The notes beneath the pieces were generated by a model. It was not told where the DNA came from and ran no database searches. It was given only the letters and a program-made list of their open reading frames with translations. From JABWCK01 sp043822385 (GTDB lineage: Archaea > Micrarchaeota > Micrarchaeia > Norongarragalinales > Norongarragalinaceae), in NCBI GenBank assembly GCA_043822385.1, contig JBDRBT010000015.1, forward strand, positions 1-64,000: a stretch of 64,000 nt of DNA, given 5' to 3'. This document shows, piece by piece, positions 47,828 through 56,215 of the stretch (position 1 is the first letter of the stretch; every line of letters starts with the position of its first letter). A program made the position numbers and the translations under genes.

Positions 47828-47856
47828 AAGTATGAGAAAGTATTACTGTAAGGTAT
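47828..47856. promoter_or_regulatory. Repeated AAGTAT-like sites between the divergent RHH and phosphohexomutase genes
   Basis: AAGTAT at 47828-47833 and 47838-47843 (10 bp apart) and AAGGTAT at 47850-47856 form a one-turn-spaced array, the last overlapping the TATTTAAT box that would serve the 47901 gene. RHH proteins typically bind short direct repeats with such spacing, so it is a candidate operator. Confidence 0.35.
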
Positions 47857-47900
47857 TTAATTGTTTTTATGCTTATTGTTTTCTGCAAAAGGTGATTTTT

Positions 47901-49226
47901 TTGAGTATTTTCGGCGGTTATGACGTCAGGGGCAAGTGCCCACAGGAATTGAATGAAGACGTTGCAAGACGTTTGGGTAAAGCTTTTGCTTTCTTTACTA
48001 AAAATATTTCGATAGGTTTCGACAATCGTGACTCAAGCGAGAAGTTATTCAACGCGTTTTTAACTGGTTTTGTTGAAAGCAGCGGTAAAGCCGTAAACGT
48101 TGGTTTAGTGCCTACGCCTGTTCTTTATTATTCAATAGTAAAACTAGGCGTTGACGGGGGAGTAATGATTACCGCAAGTCATTTGCCTGCTGAATTCAAT
48201 GGATTCAAGTTTTTAAAAAACAAAATGCCGCTTTCTTCTCGTGACTTGAAGGACTTAGAGAAAAACTTCAATGAAAACTACTTTGTTGCGGGAAAAGGCA
48301 GCGAATCAAGTGCAAGCGTTGTACCTGCGTATTTGCAACATGTTTTGAGTTTAGTAAAACCAGTTCGCAAGCTAAAGATTGTTTTAGATACGGGTAATGG
48401 TGTGTGCGGTCCTTTAGCTGAAAAACTGTACACTGCACTCGGGTGTGAAGTAGTTGGATTGTTTTTAGAGCCTGACGCGTCTTTCCCTAACCATAATCCA
48501 GATCCGTACAAACTAGAGAACTTGAAGTGGCTGCGTGAAGCAGTGGTGCGCGAAAAAGCAGATTTAGGTATTGGTTTGGATGCTGACGGAGACCGATGCT
48601 TGTTTGTTGATAACAAGGGAAGGCCGGTTGCTGGAGATTACTCTAATGTTTTGTTTGCTCGTGATTCCTTAAAGAAAAAGCCAGGCGCCAAGATTGTAGG
48701 TGATTTCAGGAATTCAATGGTTTTGAGAGAGGAAGTTGCTAAGGTGGGTGGAGAATTTGTTGAAGCAAAAGCAGGCAGAGTTGCTGCAATAGAAGGCTTG
48801 TTTTCTAATAAAGCGGTTTTTTCTTGTGAGGTTACCGGCCACGTTTGTTTTATTGAAAATAATGGTTTTGATGATGGTTTGTTTGCTGGAGCAAGAATGA
48901 TCGAACTGCTTTCAAATTCAAGCGCGCCTTTGTCGTTGCTTGTTGACTCGATTCCCAAGTATTTTTCTGATCCTGAACATAGAATTACTGTTGCAAACAA
49001 GAAAGAAATAATTTCTTCAATAAAAAAATCCTTCGAGAAAAAGAAAATTAAGTTCAGTGAATTGGATGGGCTTAAGGTGGTTATTGACGGCGCGTGGGGT
49101 TTTGCCAGGGTTTCTAACACTGAACCGAAAATTACTTTGCGTTTTGAAGGTAAAACTAAGGAAAAAATGAATGAAGTAAAACAATTGTTTTCAATAGAAT
49201 TGAAAAAATACGGAGTCAAGCTTTGA
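47901..49226 (+). CDS. Phosphomannomutase/phosphoglucomutase family enzyme
   Basis: 442 residues. Phosphoserine loop MITASHLPAEFNGFKFLKNK (Ser in TASHLP; canonical TASHNP has Asn), metal loop GIGLDADGDRCLFVDNKGRP, sugar loop FSCEVTGHVCFIENNGF, and last loop VSNTEPKITLRFEG. TTG start follows GGTGATTTTT, and the protein starts SIFGGYDVRGKCPQELNEDV; the upstream open frame is not coding. Function is in hexose-1-phosphate supply for the nearby nucleotidyltransferases. Followed by a glycosyltransferase 1 bp later. Confidence 0.88.
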   Translation: MSIFGGYDVRGKCPQELNEDVARRLGKAFAFFTKNISIGFDNRDSSEKLFNAFLTGFVESSGKAVNVGLVPTPVLYYSIVKLGVDGGVMITASHLPAEFNGFKFLKNKMPLSSRDLKDLEKNFNENYFVAGKGSESSASVVPAYLQHVLSLVKPVRKLKIVLDTGNGVCGPLAEKLYTALGCEVVGLFLEPDASFPNHNPDPYKLENLKWLREAVVREKADLGIGLDADGDRCLFVDNKGRPVAGDYSNVLFARDSLKKKPGAKIVGDFRNSMVLREEVAKVGGEFVEAKAGRVAAIEGLFSNKAVFSCEVTGHVCFIENNGFDDGLFAGARMIELLSNSSAPLSLLVDSIPKYFSDPEHRITVANKKEIISSIKKSFEKKKIKFSELDGLKVVIDGAWGFARVSNTEPKITLRFEGKTKEKMNEVKQLFSIELKKYGVKL

Positions 49227-49227
49227 A

Positions 49228-49914
49228 ATGTTTTCAGTAATACTTCCGACTTTTAATGAAGAAAACCGAGTGAGTGTTGTTCTCAACGAGTTAGCGTTTG
49301 CCTTGAAAAAAAAAGATTGCGACGTAATTATTGTTGACGACAGTACTGATTCAACTGTTGACGTAGTTAATTCTTTCAAAAAGCGTTTTAAGAAACTACG
49401 CGTTTTGCATTCTAACGAACGCAAGGGTAAGGGTAATGCGATTATTCGCGGTTTCAAGGCGAGTAAGTCTAGTAAAGCGCTTGTAATGGATGCCGATTCT
49501 TCTGTTTCAGTTGAACAAGCCTTGTCTTTGCTTGATTTTTTGAGTGAAGCGGATGTAGTTATTTCTTCCCGTTACTTAAAGGATTCTTACAGGAGCGTTC
49601 CGTTTAACCGCTGGTTTGTTAGTCGTTGTTTTAACTTGCTAGTGCGCTTGTTGTTTGGTTTGAATTATTTTGATACTCAGTGTGGTTACAAGGCTTTCAA
49701 CAAGAAGGCAATGCAGATTATTGCTAAAGAATCAGAGTCTAAGGGTTTTGTTTGGGATGTTGAAATGCTTTTAATTGCGCGCAAGCACGGGTTGCAGGTT
49801 AAAGAAGTTCCCGTTGTTTGGAGTCATGTTTCTGGTGGCGCTCCTGAAGTACACTTGTTTAGAACCGCTTGGAAAATGCTTTCTGACTTATTTTCTCTAA
49901 AAAACCGGTTTTAG
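49228..49914 (+). CDS. Family 2 glycosyltransferase (dolichol-phosphate sugar transferase-like)
   Basis: 228 residues without C-terminal membrane helices. GT-A features: MFSVILPTFNEENRVSVVLN, CDVIIVDDSTDSTVDVVNSF, KGKGNAIIRGFKASKSSKAL and the metal motif VMDADSSVSVEQALSLLDFL; then ISSRYLKDSYRSVPFNRWFV. These match dolichyl-phosphate mannose/glucose synthase (DPM1-like). It would use sugar nucleotides from the cluster and polyprenyl phosphate from the cis-prenyltransferase at 51.7 kb. The 3' end overlaps a convergent small membrane gene by 56 bp. Confidence 0.88.
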   Translation: MFSVILPTFNEENRVSVVLNELAFALKKKDCDVIIVDDSTDSTVDVVNSFKKRFKKLRVLHSNERKGKGNAIIRGFKASKSSKALVMDADSSVSVEQALSLLDFLSEADVVISSRYLKDSYRSVPFNRWFVSRCFNLLVRLLFGLNYFDTQCGYKAFNKKAMQIIAKESESKGFVWDVEMLLIARKHGLQVKEVPVVWSHVSGGAPEVHLFRTAWKMLSDLFSLKNRF

Positions 49915-50143
49915 AATTATAGTACGCTACTGCAACTAGAATAATTAGCGTTAAGTATGTTATTGGCGAGTCTAATTTTATTTTTAGTATTAAATTCAAG
50001 AAAGCTAACAACAAGGGGGGTATGATTATTGTAAATAATAGTGCAAAGCCTAGTGCTGTTTGAGTTTCTTTTTGCTTGAAATTAAGATAAAACGCGTAAA
50101 ATAATCCCGCGAGCAATATTATTGCTAGTAGTAGCTGCACCAT
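49859..50143 (-). CDS. Small membrane protein, DUF2304-like
   Basis: 94 residues with three hydrophobic segments: VQLLLAIILLAGLFYAFYLN, LGFALLFTIIIPPLLLAFLN and PITYLTLIILVAVAYYNSKT, ending in a basic tail. The size and layout resemble DUF2304, which often sits beside GT2 polyprenyl-glycosyltransferases. The 56-bp overlap with the GT gene on the other strand is large; still the hydrophobic pattern supports a real gene. Confidence 0.5.
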   Translation of the reverse strand: MVQLLLAIILLAGLFYAFYLNFKQKETQTALGFALLFTIIIPPLLLAFLNLILKIKLDSPITYLTLIILVAVAYYNSKTGFLEKISQKAFSKRF

Positions 50144-50180
50144 TGGAATAAATTATTTTCTAGTCATTATATTCTTTGTC

Positions 50181-51248
50181 ATGGATGTAGTGATAATTGG
50201 TGCTTCAGCTGTCGGAGGTATTACTGCCAAGGAGTGCGCTTCACTTGGTTTAGAAACAATAATGCTTGAAGAACACAAGATTCCAGGCAAAATGCACAAG
50301 TGTTCTGGCGTGGTTTCAACTAAAGGGCTTGATTCGTTGGGTGTTGATTACTCGAAAAGCGTTTTGAATGAGATTAATGGCGCGAGAATTCATTTTGGTA
50401 AAAACTTTTTCGACGTAAAACGCAAGAATGTTGCATTAGTAATTAACCGCCAGGCTTTTGATGAAGAATGCGTTCGCGAGGCTGTGGAAGCAGGCGCGTC
50501 TTTGAAAACTAGCTTTCGAGCTTCTTCTTTTATTGAAGAAAAAAAAGTAATTGTTTCAAACGGGGTTGAAGAGTATTGCGCTGACGTAGTTGTTGGTTGC
50601 GACGGTGCTTCTTCTTCTACTGCTTCATTGAATGATTTTCCTAGAATTGATTTGAAGGACTTCGTGTTGTGTTTTGAGGGAGAATTCCCCGGAGTTGATG
50701 TGCGCAGCGTTGATGAAGTGGATGTTTTTCTTGACAATAAGGCTTTTCCAGGTTTTTTTGGTTGGAGCATTCCCGTTAATGACAACACGATTAGGGTTGG
50801 TTTTGGTTGCAGTGATTTTACTAAAATTAATTTGTTGAAAAAAAGTTTTTTGAAGCAACGTGATTTACTTGAAGTAGAACCAGTCAGGGCGTTTCATCAC
50901 TTAATTCCCTTGAGAACGCGGAGTAAAACGCAGAAAGGAAGAATTTTACTAGCTGGCGATGCAGCCGGGCAAGTGAAGAGTACTACTGGGGGTGGAATAG
51001 TGTTTGGGGGTAATTGCGGCCGTACTGCAGCTAATTGCGTAAAGCGGTTTCTTGACGGGGGCTCGTTGAATTACGAGGAAGAATGGCGGCGTAAGTATTT
51101 TAGCGCTTTGAGAACGCATGATTTGCTTAGGCGTTTTTTGAATGTTGTACCTAGCGAGGTGGCTAGTGTTGGTTTGCGTGCTTCTAGTTTTCTTGGTTTG
51201 CCTTGGTTTTTGAGTTCTTTCGGCGACATGGATTCAATAATAAAGTAG
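50181..51248 (+). CDS. Geranylgeranyl reductase family flavoprotein
   Basis: 355 residues. FAD-binding start MDVVIIGASAVGGITAKECA (GxSxxGG), KMHKCSGVVSTKGLDSLGVD is the substrate-side motif of archaeal geranylgeranyl reductases, then GCDGASSSTASL and LLAGDAAGQVKSTTGGGIVF with the conserved GD and TGGG. This enzyme saturates the isoprenoid chains of archaeal lipids. Ends with a hydrophobic helix. Its neighbours are cis-prenyltransferase and GGGPS elsewhere in the window. Confidence 0.9.
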   Translation: MDVVIIGASAVGGITAKECASLGLETIMLEEHKIPGKMHKCSGVVSTKGLDSLGVDYSKSVLNEINGARIHFGKNFFDVKRKNVALVINRQAFDEECVREAVEAGASLKTSFRASSFIEEKKVIVSNGVEEYCADVVVGCDGASSSTASLNDFPRIDLKDFVLCFEGEFPGVDVRSVDEVDVFLDNKAFPGFFGWSIPVNDNTIRVGFGCSDFTKINLLKKSFLKQRDLLEVEPVRAFHHLIPLRTRSKTQKGRILLAGDAAGQVKSTTGGGIVFGGNCGRTAANCVKRFLDGGSLNYEEEWRRKYFSALRTHDLLRRFLNVVPSEVASVGLRASSFLGLPWFLSSFGDMDSIIK

Positions 51249-51267
51249 TTTAAGCAAGGTTTTTTTC

Positions 51268-51708
51268 ATGCAGAAATCTCCTTTTTTGAGTGTTGATTTA
51301 GACGAGTCTGTTTGGCGCAAGGTTGACGGTGAGAAAATGGGTAAGCCAGGTGTTTTCTGGTGGAGTGTTGACCCTACTAACAAAAAGTTTTCTAGTATTT
51401 ACCAAGGAATCATTCACGGTGAAGTAATTTCTTATTACGATAACGAGCGGATTGATGATGTTGTTAATTTAGCGGTTGATACTGGCAGCGGTCACGGCGT
51501 TTATAGTTTTGGTTTTTCAAGGAACAACGGCGAGTTAGTTGTTTTCTTGAATAGCAACAAAAACCCATCTGATGACCGGAAAGTATTCAAGATTATTTTA
51601 GAATTGTTGTTTCACTTGCCTGACTTGCAGTTGAAGGGTTCGTTGTCTGAAAAAATAGTTCAAAAATTGTTTGAAGAAACTGATTCTAAGTTGTGGGATA
51701 GAGTTTGA
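51268..51708 (+). CDS. Hypothetical protein, 146 aa
   Basis: Not recognised. Beta-rich: MQKSPFLSVDLDESVWRKVD, KPGVFWWSVDPTNKKFSSIY, QGIIHGEVISYYDNERID, TGSGHGVYSFGFSRNNGELV and a helix KIILELLFHLPDLQLKGSLS. No signal peptide. It lies between geranylgeranyl reductase and cis-prenyltransferase, with its end 3 bp from the convergent prenyltransferase. Confidence 0.6.
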   Translation: MQKSPFLSVDLDESVWRKVDGEKMGKPGVFWWSVDPTNKKFSSIYQGIIHGEVISYYDNERIDDVVNLAVDTGSGHGVYSFGFSRNNGELVVFLNSNKNPSDDRKVFKIILELLFHLPDLQLKGSLSEKIVQKLFEETDSKLWDRV

Positions 51709-51711
51709 TTT

Positions 51712-52404
51712 TTACTTGCCTTTGCGCGAGTCTGTTTCGTAAAAGAAGTTTACTGCGTTGTTGAATTCTTGTTTATTGAATTCAGGCCATAGTTTTTTTG
51801 AGAAGTAGAGTTCTGAATAAATTGTTTGCCAAGGCATTAAGCCGGATAATCTAGGGCTGTCTCCAGTGCGTATTACTAAATCAGGGGAGTGTTCGTAATA
51901 CAAGTATTTTTGAAATGCTTCTTCATCCACTTTTTTTATGGTGCCTTTCTTGTATTCTTCCGCTATTTTGTTTGCTGCATTTACTATTTCTTCTCTCCCG
52001 TTGTATGCTAGCGCAATGCTTAATTCTAGTTGAGTGCCGTCTTGAGTTTTTTCCGCTATTTTATTGATTAATTCTCGCGTACTAGTTGGGAGTAATTGTG
52101 TTTTTCCGAAGAACGTTGTTTTAATTCCGTTTTCAACTAGCTCATGAGTTTTTAGTGTTTGTTTTAGTTTGTTTTCCATTAGTTTAAACAAGATTTTTAG
52201 TTCCAAACTGCTTCGCTTAGTTAAGTTGTCGAGTGAGAGCGCCCAGAATGTTGCTTTTTTTGCTTCAGTTTCGCCTATCCATTTTATTACTTCCTCTGTT
52301 TTTTTGAAGCCTTGAGCGTAACCATTAGTAGTGGTTAACGCATGTTTTTTAGCGAAACGCCGGTTTCCATCTGGTATGATTGCTAGATAGTCTAGTTTAC
52401 GCAT
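51712..52404 (-). CDS. uppS: cis-prenyltransferase (undecaprenyl/polyprenyl diphosphate synthase family)
   Basis: 230 residues. Signature LDYLAIIPDGNRRFAKKHAL (D of DGNRR), then FKKTEEVIKWIGETEAKKAT, YNGREEIVNAANKIAEEYKK, DLVIRTGDSPRLSGLMPWQ, YSELYFSKKLWPEF. In archaea this enzyme makes the C45-C60 polyprenyl chain of dolichol-type glycan carriers. ATG 52404 with GGTGAC upstream is chosen; the longer frame has an unrelated leader. It supports a cell-surface glycosylation pathway together with the GT2 and nucleotidyltransferases. Confidence 0.93.
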   Translation of the reverse strand: MRKLDYLAIIPDGNRRFAKKHALTTTNGYAQGFKKTEEVIKWIGETEAKKATFWALSLDNLTKRSSLELKILFKLMENKLKQTLKTHELVENGIKTTFFGKTQLLPTSTRELINKIAEKTQDGTQLELSIALAYNGREEIVNAANKIAEEYKKGTIKKVDEEAFQKYLYYEHSPDLVIRTGDSPRLSGLMPWQTIYSELYFSKKLWPEFNKQEFNNAVNFFYETDSRKGK

Positions 52405-52541
52405 TTTGTTGTCACCTAAAACTAACGCATTAACGATTTTAAATTCTTTATTTAAGCCCTTATGCAGAGAAATTCTCACTTTTGCTTATTTTTAGTCACT
52501 TTTTTGTTGGTTTTTAATTGTTGTTTAACTAATCTTTTTAA

Positions 52542-52886
52542 ATGAAAGTTTTTATTGCCAAGCGTTTGGTTTATGATAACGCTGTTGCTTTGAAGAACAG
52601 TTTAGCTAAAGCTAGGGGTTTAATGTTTTCTTCCCGTGTTTTGAGGCCATTAGTTTTTTTCTTTAGCAAGCCTTCACGCACTGGCGCCTCAATTCACTCT
52701 TTTTTCTGTCCTGAATTTGACGCGATTTTTGTTTCTGAAGATTTTGTTGTTACTGACGTTTTTAGTAGAGTTAAACCGAACGCGTTTTTTCCTCCCTCGA
52801 GGAAAGCTTTGTTTTTAATAGAAACTTTCCCCGGCGACGCTTCGCGAAAGGGTTTTGTTGAAGGCGTTAAACTCCGTTTTGAGTGA
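52542..52886 (+). CDS. DUF192 family protein
   Basis: 114 residues: ALKNSLAKARGLMFSSRVLR, TGASIHSFFCPEFDAIFVSE, then DFVVTDVFSRVKPNAFFPPS and LIETFPGDASRKGFVEGVKL match DUF192, whose members are often near type IV pilus and export genes. Ten bp upstream of the secretion ATPase. No signal peptide. Function unknown. Confidence 0.75.
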   Translation: MKVFIAKRLVYDNAVALKNSLAKARGLMFSSRVLRPLVFFFSKPSRTGASIHSFFCPEFDAIFVSEDFVVTDVFSRVKPNAFFPPSRKALFLIETFPGDASRKGFVEGVKLRFE

Positions 52887-52895
52887 GGATTTAGA

Positions 52896-54161
52896 ATGTC
52901 TGTTTTAGGTTGGAATAATGGGTTTAGTTTAAGCGAGTTGGATGAAAAAATTGTTTCTTCTTTTGTTTCTTTTTACGCTGGAACTAGTTTTTCCAAGATA
53001 GCGCCTGCATTCAAGGCGTTTTGCGTTGAAAAAAAAGTTTTCTTAACTAACGAGAAGAGTACTTTTTTGAGTAAATTGCTTGAATTGCATTTCGAGTCTT
53101 TAGGCCCTTTGCACGAGTTTATTTCAGATGATGAAATAGAGGAAATAGCTGTTACTGGCTTGAATGAGACTTTTTTTGTTTTCAAGAGGAAGAAAGGCTG
53201 GGTTGAAACTAATTACGCGGTGAATTCGAAAGAGTATTTTATTCACTTAGTTAACCGGCTGGCTTCATCAAGTGGAAGACGGCTTTCTTTGAAGGAACCA
53301 AGGTTGGATTTTTCTTGCAGTTCTTTCAGGGTGCACGCGAGTATTTGGCCTATTTGCGTGAAGCAAATTGAATTAACTATGCGCAGGATTTCTGCAGAAC
53401 CTTTTTCTTTAAAGCAACTCGTTGACTTTAACACTCTTGATTCCTTAACTGCTGCTTTATTGTCTTTAATTGCGTCTTGTGATTTGACGATAATGCTTGC
53501 TGGAAACACAGGTTCAGGCAAGACTACTACTTTGAATTCTTTATTTTCATTTGTTCCGCGTAAAGACCGTGTTTTAGTTGTTGAGGATTCCCCTGAAGTT
53601 AACTTACCTCACTCTCACGTTGTTAAATTAACGTCTTCAAAGGAATTGAATGCTTCCTTGAGTTCTCTAGTTAAAGACGGATTGCGCATGCGGCCTGACC
53701 GCTTAGTTTTTGGTGAAGTTCGTTCTCGCGAGGACGTTAACGCGTTGTTTGACTCGTTGTTATCCGGTCAAGCTAAATCGTGTTTTTTTACTTTTCACGC
53801 TGAATCAAGCAATGAAGCGATTTCAAGATTGTTGTTTCACGGTGTTTCAGAAAAAGAATTGAGTGCAATTAAATTGGTTTTAATTCAAAAAAGAATTACT
53901 TTCCTGAAGAACGGTAAAAGCGAGGAAAAACGCGTAGTAACTGATTTAGCTGAAATAGTTGGTTGCGAATCGCGTTCCTTGTTTTCTAACAGCAAGCTTG
54001 ATTTAAAGAAAGTTTACGCGTCTAACTTGTTTTCTACGTGTTGCCAGAGTTATTGTGTTAGCAAGCGCGAATTTATTTCTTTACTGCGCGAGCGAGAAAA
54101 AAAAATAGTTGCTGGCAGCGAGGATTGGAGTGAGTTTAATGAAGAATGGCGAATCGATTGA
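52896..54161 (+). CDS. Type II/IV secretion ATPase (archaeal pilus/FlaI-like)
   Basis: 421 residues. N-terminal domain LLELHFESLGPLHEFISDDE and EIAVTGLNETFFVF; core with LVNRLASSSGRRLSLKEPRL. Walker A MLAGNTGSGKTTTLNSLFSF, Asp box VLVVEDSPEVNLPH, Walker B LRMRPDRLVFGEVRSRED and His box FTFHAESSNEAISRLLF. It powers pilus or archaellum-like assembly. Followed by the two halves of a membrane platform. No prepilin genes are next to it; a putative prepilin peptidase fragment is at the left edge of the window. Confidence 0.9.
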   Translation: MSVLGWNNGFSLSELDEKIVSSFVSFYAGTSFSKIAPAFKAFCVEKKVFLTNEKSTFLSKLLELHFESLGPLHEFISDDEIEEIAVTGLNETFFVFKRKKGWVETNYAVNSKEYFIHLVNRLASSSGRRLSLKEPRLDFSCSSFRVHASIWPICVKQIELTMRRISAEPFSLKQLVDFNTLDSLTAALLSLIASCDLTIMLAGNTGSGKTTTLNSLFSFVPRKDRVLVVEDSPEVNLPHSHVVKLTSSKELNASLSSLVKDGLRMRPDRLVFGEVRSREDVNALFDSLLSGQAKSCFFTFHAESSNEAISRLLFHGVSEKELSAIKLVLIQKRITFLKNGKSEEKRVVTDLAEIVGCESRSLFSNSKLDLKKVYASNLFSTCCQSYCVSKREFISLLREREKKIVAGSEDWSEFNEEWRID

Positions 54162-54840
54162 AGCCTTGTTTTTTGCTTTAGTTGTTTGCGTTAGTGTTTT
54201 TTCTAGCTTGTTTTTGTTTCAAGGCTTGCTTTCTGCAGTAGTAGCTTTGTTTTTTGTTTTACTGCTTTTTTTCTTTTTAGGCAAGAATGGTTTTTTCAGT
54301 GGCGAGTCAGAGCGATTGAAGCTTGTTGAAAAAGAAATTCCTTTATTTATTGAATTGTTTTCTGCTTCTACTTCATCTTTTGAAGAGCGTTTGCGGGAAG
54401 GAACTACTGGTTTCGGCGAGTTATCTGTTGAAGTGAAAAAAGTTTTATTAGCCGTAGAAAAGGGAGTTAGTGTGAGTGATGCTTTGAGCGCTTTCGCGCG
54501 AAAAAACAATTCAGTGTTTTGCCGAAAGCTGGCTTCAGCACTCGAGTCTTTTTTCTTTAAGAATGATTGCATTGAATTGAATGCTTTAGGCGAGGCGTAC
54601 TCGCTGAAAAAATTGAATGATTTGCGTTCTTTTTCTTCAAAAGCAGCTTTGATTGGGTTAGTGTTTGTTTCAGTTAGTTTAGTTGTGCCAGCGTTGTTTT
54701 CTGCGTTTCTTACTATTGGAGCTAGTTTTCTTGAATTAACTTTTTCAGACCTTCAAGTGTTGGCTTTGTTTATAGTGGTTTTTCCTGTTGTTGACTACGT
54801 TTTGTTGTTTTTCATGTTGAAGCAAGTGCCGGTGTTTTGA
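54139..54840 (+). CDS. Pilus platform protein, first half (T2SSF/FlaJ/TadC-like)
   Basis: 233 residues from ATG 54139, overlapping the ATPase gene by 23 bp. Two hydrophobic helices near the start (ALFFALVVCVSVFSSLFLFQ, ALFFVLLLFFFLG), a T2SSF-like helical region (ELSVEVKKVLLAVEKGVSVS, DALSAFARKNNSVFCRKLAS) and two terminal helices. This is one GspF repeat; normally two repeats sit in one polypeptide of around 450-550 residues. The following gene supplies the second. Confidence 0.78.
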   Translation: MKNGESIEALFFALVVCVSVFSSLFLFQGLLSAVVALFFVLLLFFFLGKNGFFSGESERLKLVEKEIPLFIELFSASTSSFEERLREGTTGFGELSVEVKKVLLAVEKGVSVSDALSAFARKNNSVFCRKLASALESFFFKNDCIELNALGEAYSLKKLNDLRSFSSKAALIGLVFVSVSLVVPALFSAFLTIGASFLELTFSDLQVLALFIVVFPVVDYVLLFFMLKQVPVF

Positions 54841-55439
54841 TTTTGTTTAATGAAAAAAGGGCTGTCATGGAGAAGCAAGTGCCTGAAGCTCTTTCGCGCA
54901 TGCAGTCGGTTATTTCTTTCAACGACGTTTTTTCTTGTTGTAATGATTTAAGCCCGCTTGGTGATGAATTGCTTAAAGTAAAACAAAACTTGGATAAGGG
55001 ATTGAGTTTAAAACAAGCGTTTTCTTTTTTTCCTAAAACTTCCGCGTCGTTGAGTGCTTTAGAGCGTTTGATTACTCACTATTATTATTTTGGTAGTGTT
55101 GATTTTGGAAAAACTGCTGAGAGACTGCGTTTGTTGGAGAAAACTTTTTCTGAATCAAGAACGCAGTTAGAGACTTTGAAGTATTCTTTGTTCGGGGGCG
55201 TTTTGTTATCTTCAATTCTCTTGGGCGTTATGCAGTTTTTTGCTGCTGGTTTGACTGAAAATGAAATGATTACCGTTGTTCGTTGGGGCACTAGTGCTTA
55301 CTTGCTTGCTTTTTCCTTGCTTGCTTCTTTTTTCGTTTCTCGAATAGAATTACGGAAGGACTTTTTTATTGTTTACGCGTTGTTTTTAGTAGTCGTGACT
55401 CAAGTGTTATTCTTGTTTTTTTCTGTGGGGGGTGTCTAG
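54837..55439 (+). CDS. Pilus platform protein, second half (T2SSF/FlaJ/TadC-like)
   Basis: 200 residues, start overlapping the previous stop by 4 bp. The soluble GspF-like bundle (KVKQNLDKGLSLKQAFSFFP, SLSALERLITHYYYFGSVDF, GKTAERLRLLEKTFSESRTQ) is followed by three membrane helices (FGGVLLSSILLGVMQFFAAG, YLLAFSLLASFFVSRIE, YALFLVVVTQVLFLFFSVG). With the first half it would build one FlaJ/GspF-type platform for the ATPase. Split rather than frameshifted: both have sensible starts. Confidence 0.75.
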   Translation: MILFNEKRAVMEKQVPEALSRMQSVISFNDVFSCCNDLSPLGDELLKVKQNLDKGLSLKQAFSFFPKTSASLSALERLITHYYYFGSVDFGKTAERLRLLEKTFSESRTQLETLKYSLFGGVLLSSILLGVMQFFAAGLTENEMITVVRWGTSAYLLAFSLLASFFVSRIELRKDFFIVYALFLVVVTQVLFLFFSVGGV

Positions 55440-55475
55440 AAACTATTTTAATCATTGCTTGAGTAGTGCTTGTTA

Positions 55476-56204
55476 ATGATGCGAGTTAAAATTACGGAAA
55501 CAACTAAAGTAAAACTAAAAAATCCTTTAGTAATAGAAGGCTTTCCAGGTATTGGAATGATCGGCACTATTGCCGCTAGTTTCTTAGCTGAAAAACTTGA
55601 AATGAAATTAATTGGTTATTTTTCTTCCCCTGAATTCCCGCCTATTTCAGCTATTCACGACTTTAAACCTGTTTTTCCAACTAGAATTTACGCTAGCGAA
55701 AAATACGATTTAATTGTCTTGTTTTCTGAATTCGTTATTCCTGCTCGAGCAGTTTACCCCTTAGCAGAAGAAGTATTAGAGTGGAGCAAAGCAAAGAATG
55801 CTAGAGTGATTTACTCGCTTGCTGGAATCGCTTTGCAGGAACCCACTAATAAACTCCATGCAATTGCTTCTACTAAATTAATTTCTGACGATTTGACTAA
55901 GAGTGGTTTTGAATTAGTCAAGGAAGGAGCTACGCAAGGAGTTTCAGGTATACTGATTGCTAAGTGTGCTGCGCTAGGTTTTCCTGCAGCTAACTTAATG
56001 GCTGAAACAAACAAGCCTTTCGATCCTTATGCTTCTTCTAGGTTGCTGAAGAAAATAGCTGAATTATTGAAGGTTTCTTTAGATACAACTAGTTTAGAAA
56101 AACAAGGCAAGGAAATAGAATTGAAAATGAAGGACTCAATGCAAAAAATGCAGTCCTTGCATAAAGACTACCAAAACCTTGAGAAAAATCCAATGTACGG
56201 GTAA
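55476..56204 (+). CDS. PAC2-family proteasome assembly chaperone-like protein
   Basis: 242 residues. VIEGFPGIGMIGTIAASFLA at residues 20-40, FSSPEFPPISAIHDFKPVFP, then RIYASEKYDLIVLFSEF and ATQGVSGILIAKCAALGF are characteristic PAC2 features. The C-terminal helix is charged (MKDSMQKMQSLHKDYQNLEK). Homologues of archaeal proteasome assembly chaperone PbaB; the activity here is inferred. ATG 55476 chosen among nearby candidates. Not linked functionally with the pilus cluster. Confidence 0.88.
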   Translation: MMRVKITETTKVKLKNPLVIEGFPGIGMIGTIAASFLAEKLEMKLIGYFSSPEFPPISAIHDFKPVFPTRIYASEKYDLIVLFSEFVIPARAVYPLAEEVLEWSKAKNARVIYSLAGIALQEPTNKLHAIASTKLISDDLTKSGFELVKEGATQGVSGILIAKCAALGFPAANLMAETNKPFDPYASSRLLKKIAELLKVSLDTTSLEKQGKEIELKMKDSMQKMQSLHKDYQNLEKNPMYG

Positions 56205-56215
56205 GCCGTCTTCCT

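Noticed and set aside
47718..47900. N-terminal extension of the phosphohexomutase
   Set aside because: It would run through the divergent promoter and antisense to the RHH gene; TTG 47901 with GGTGAT matches the family start.
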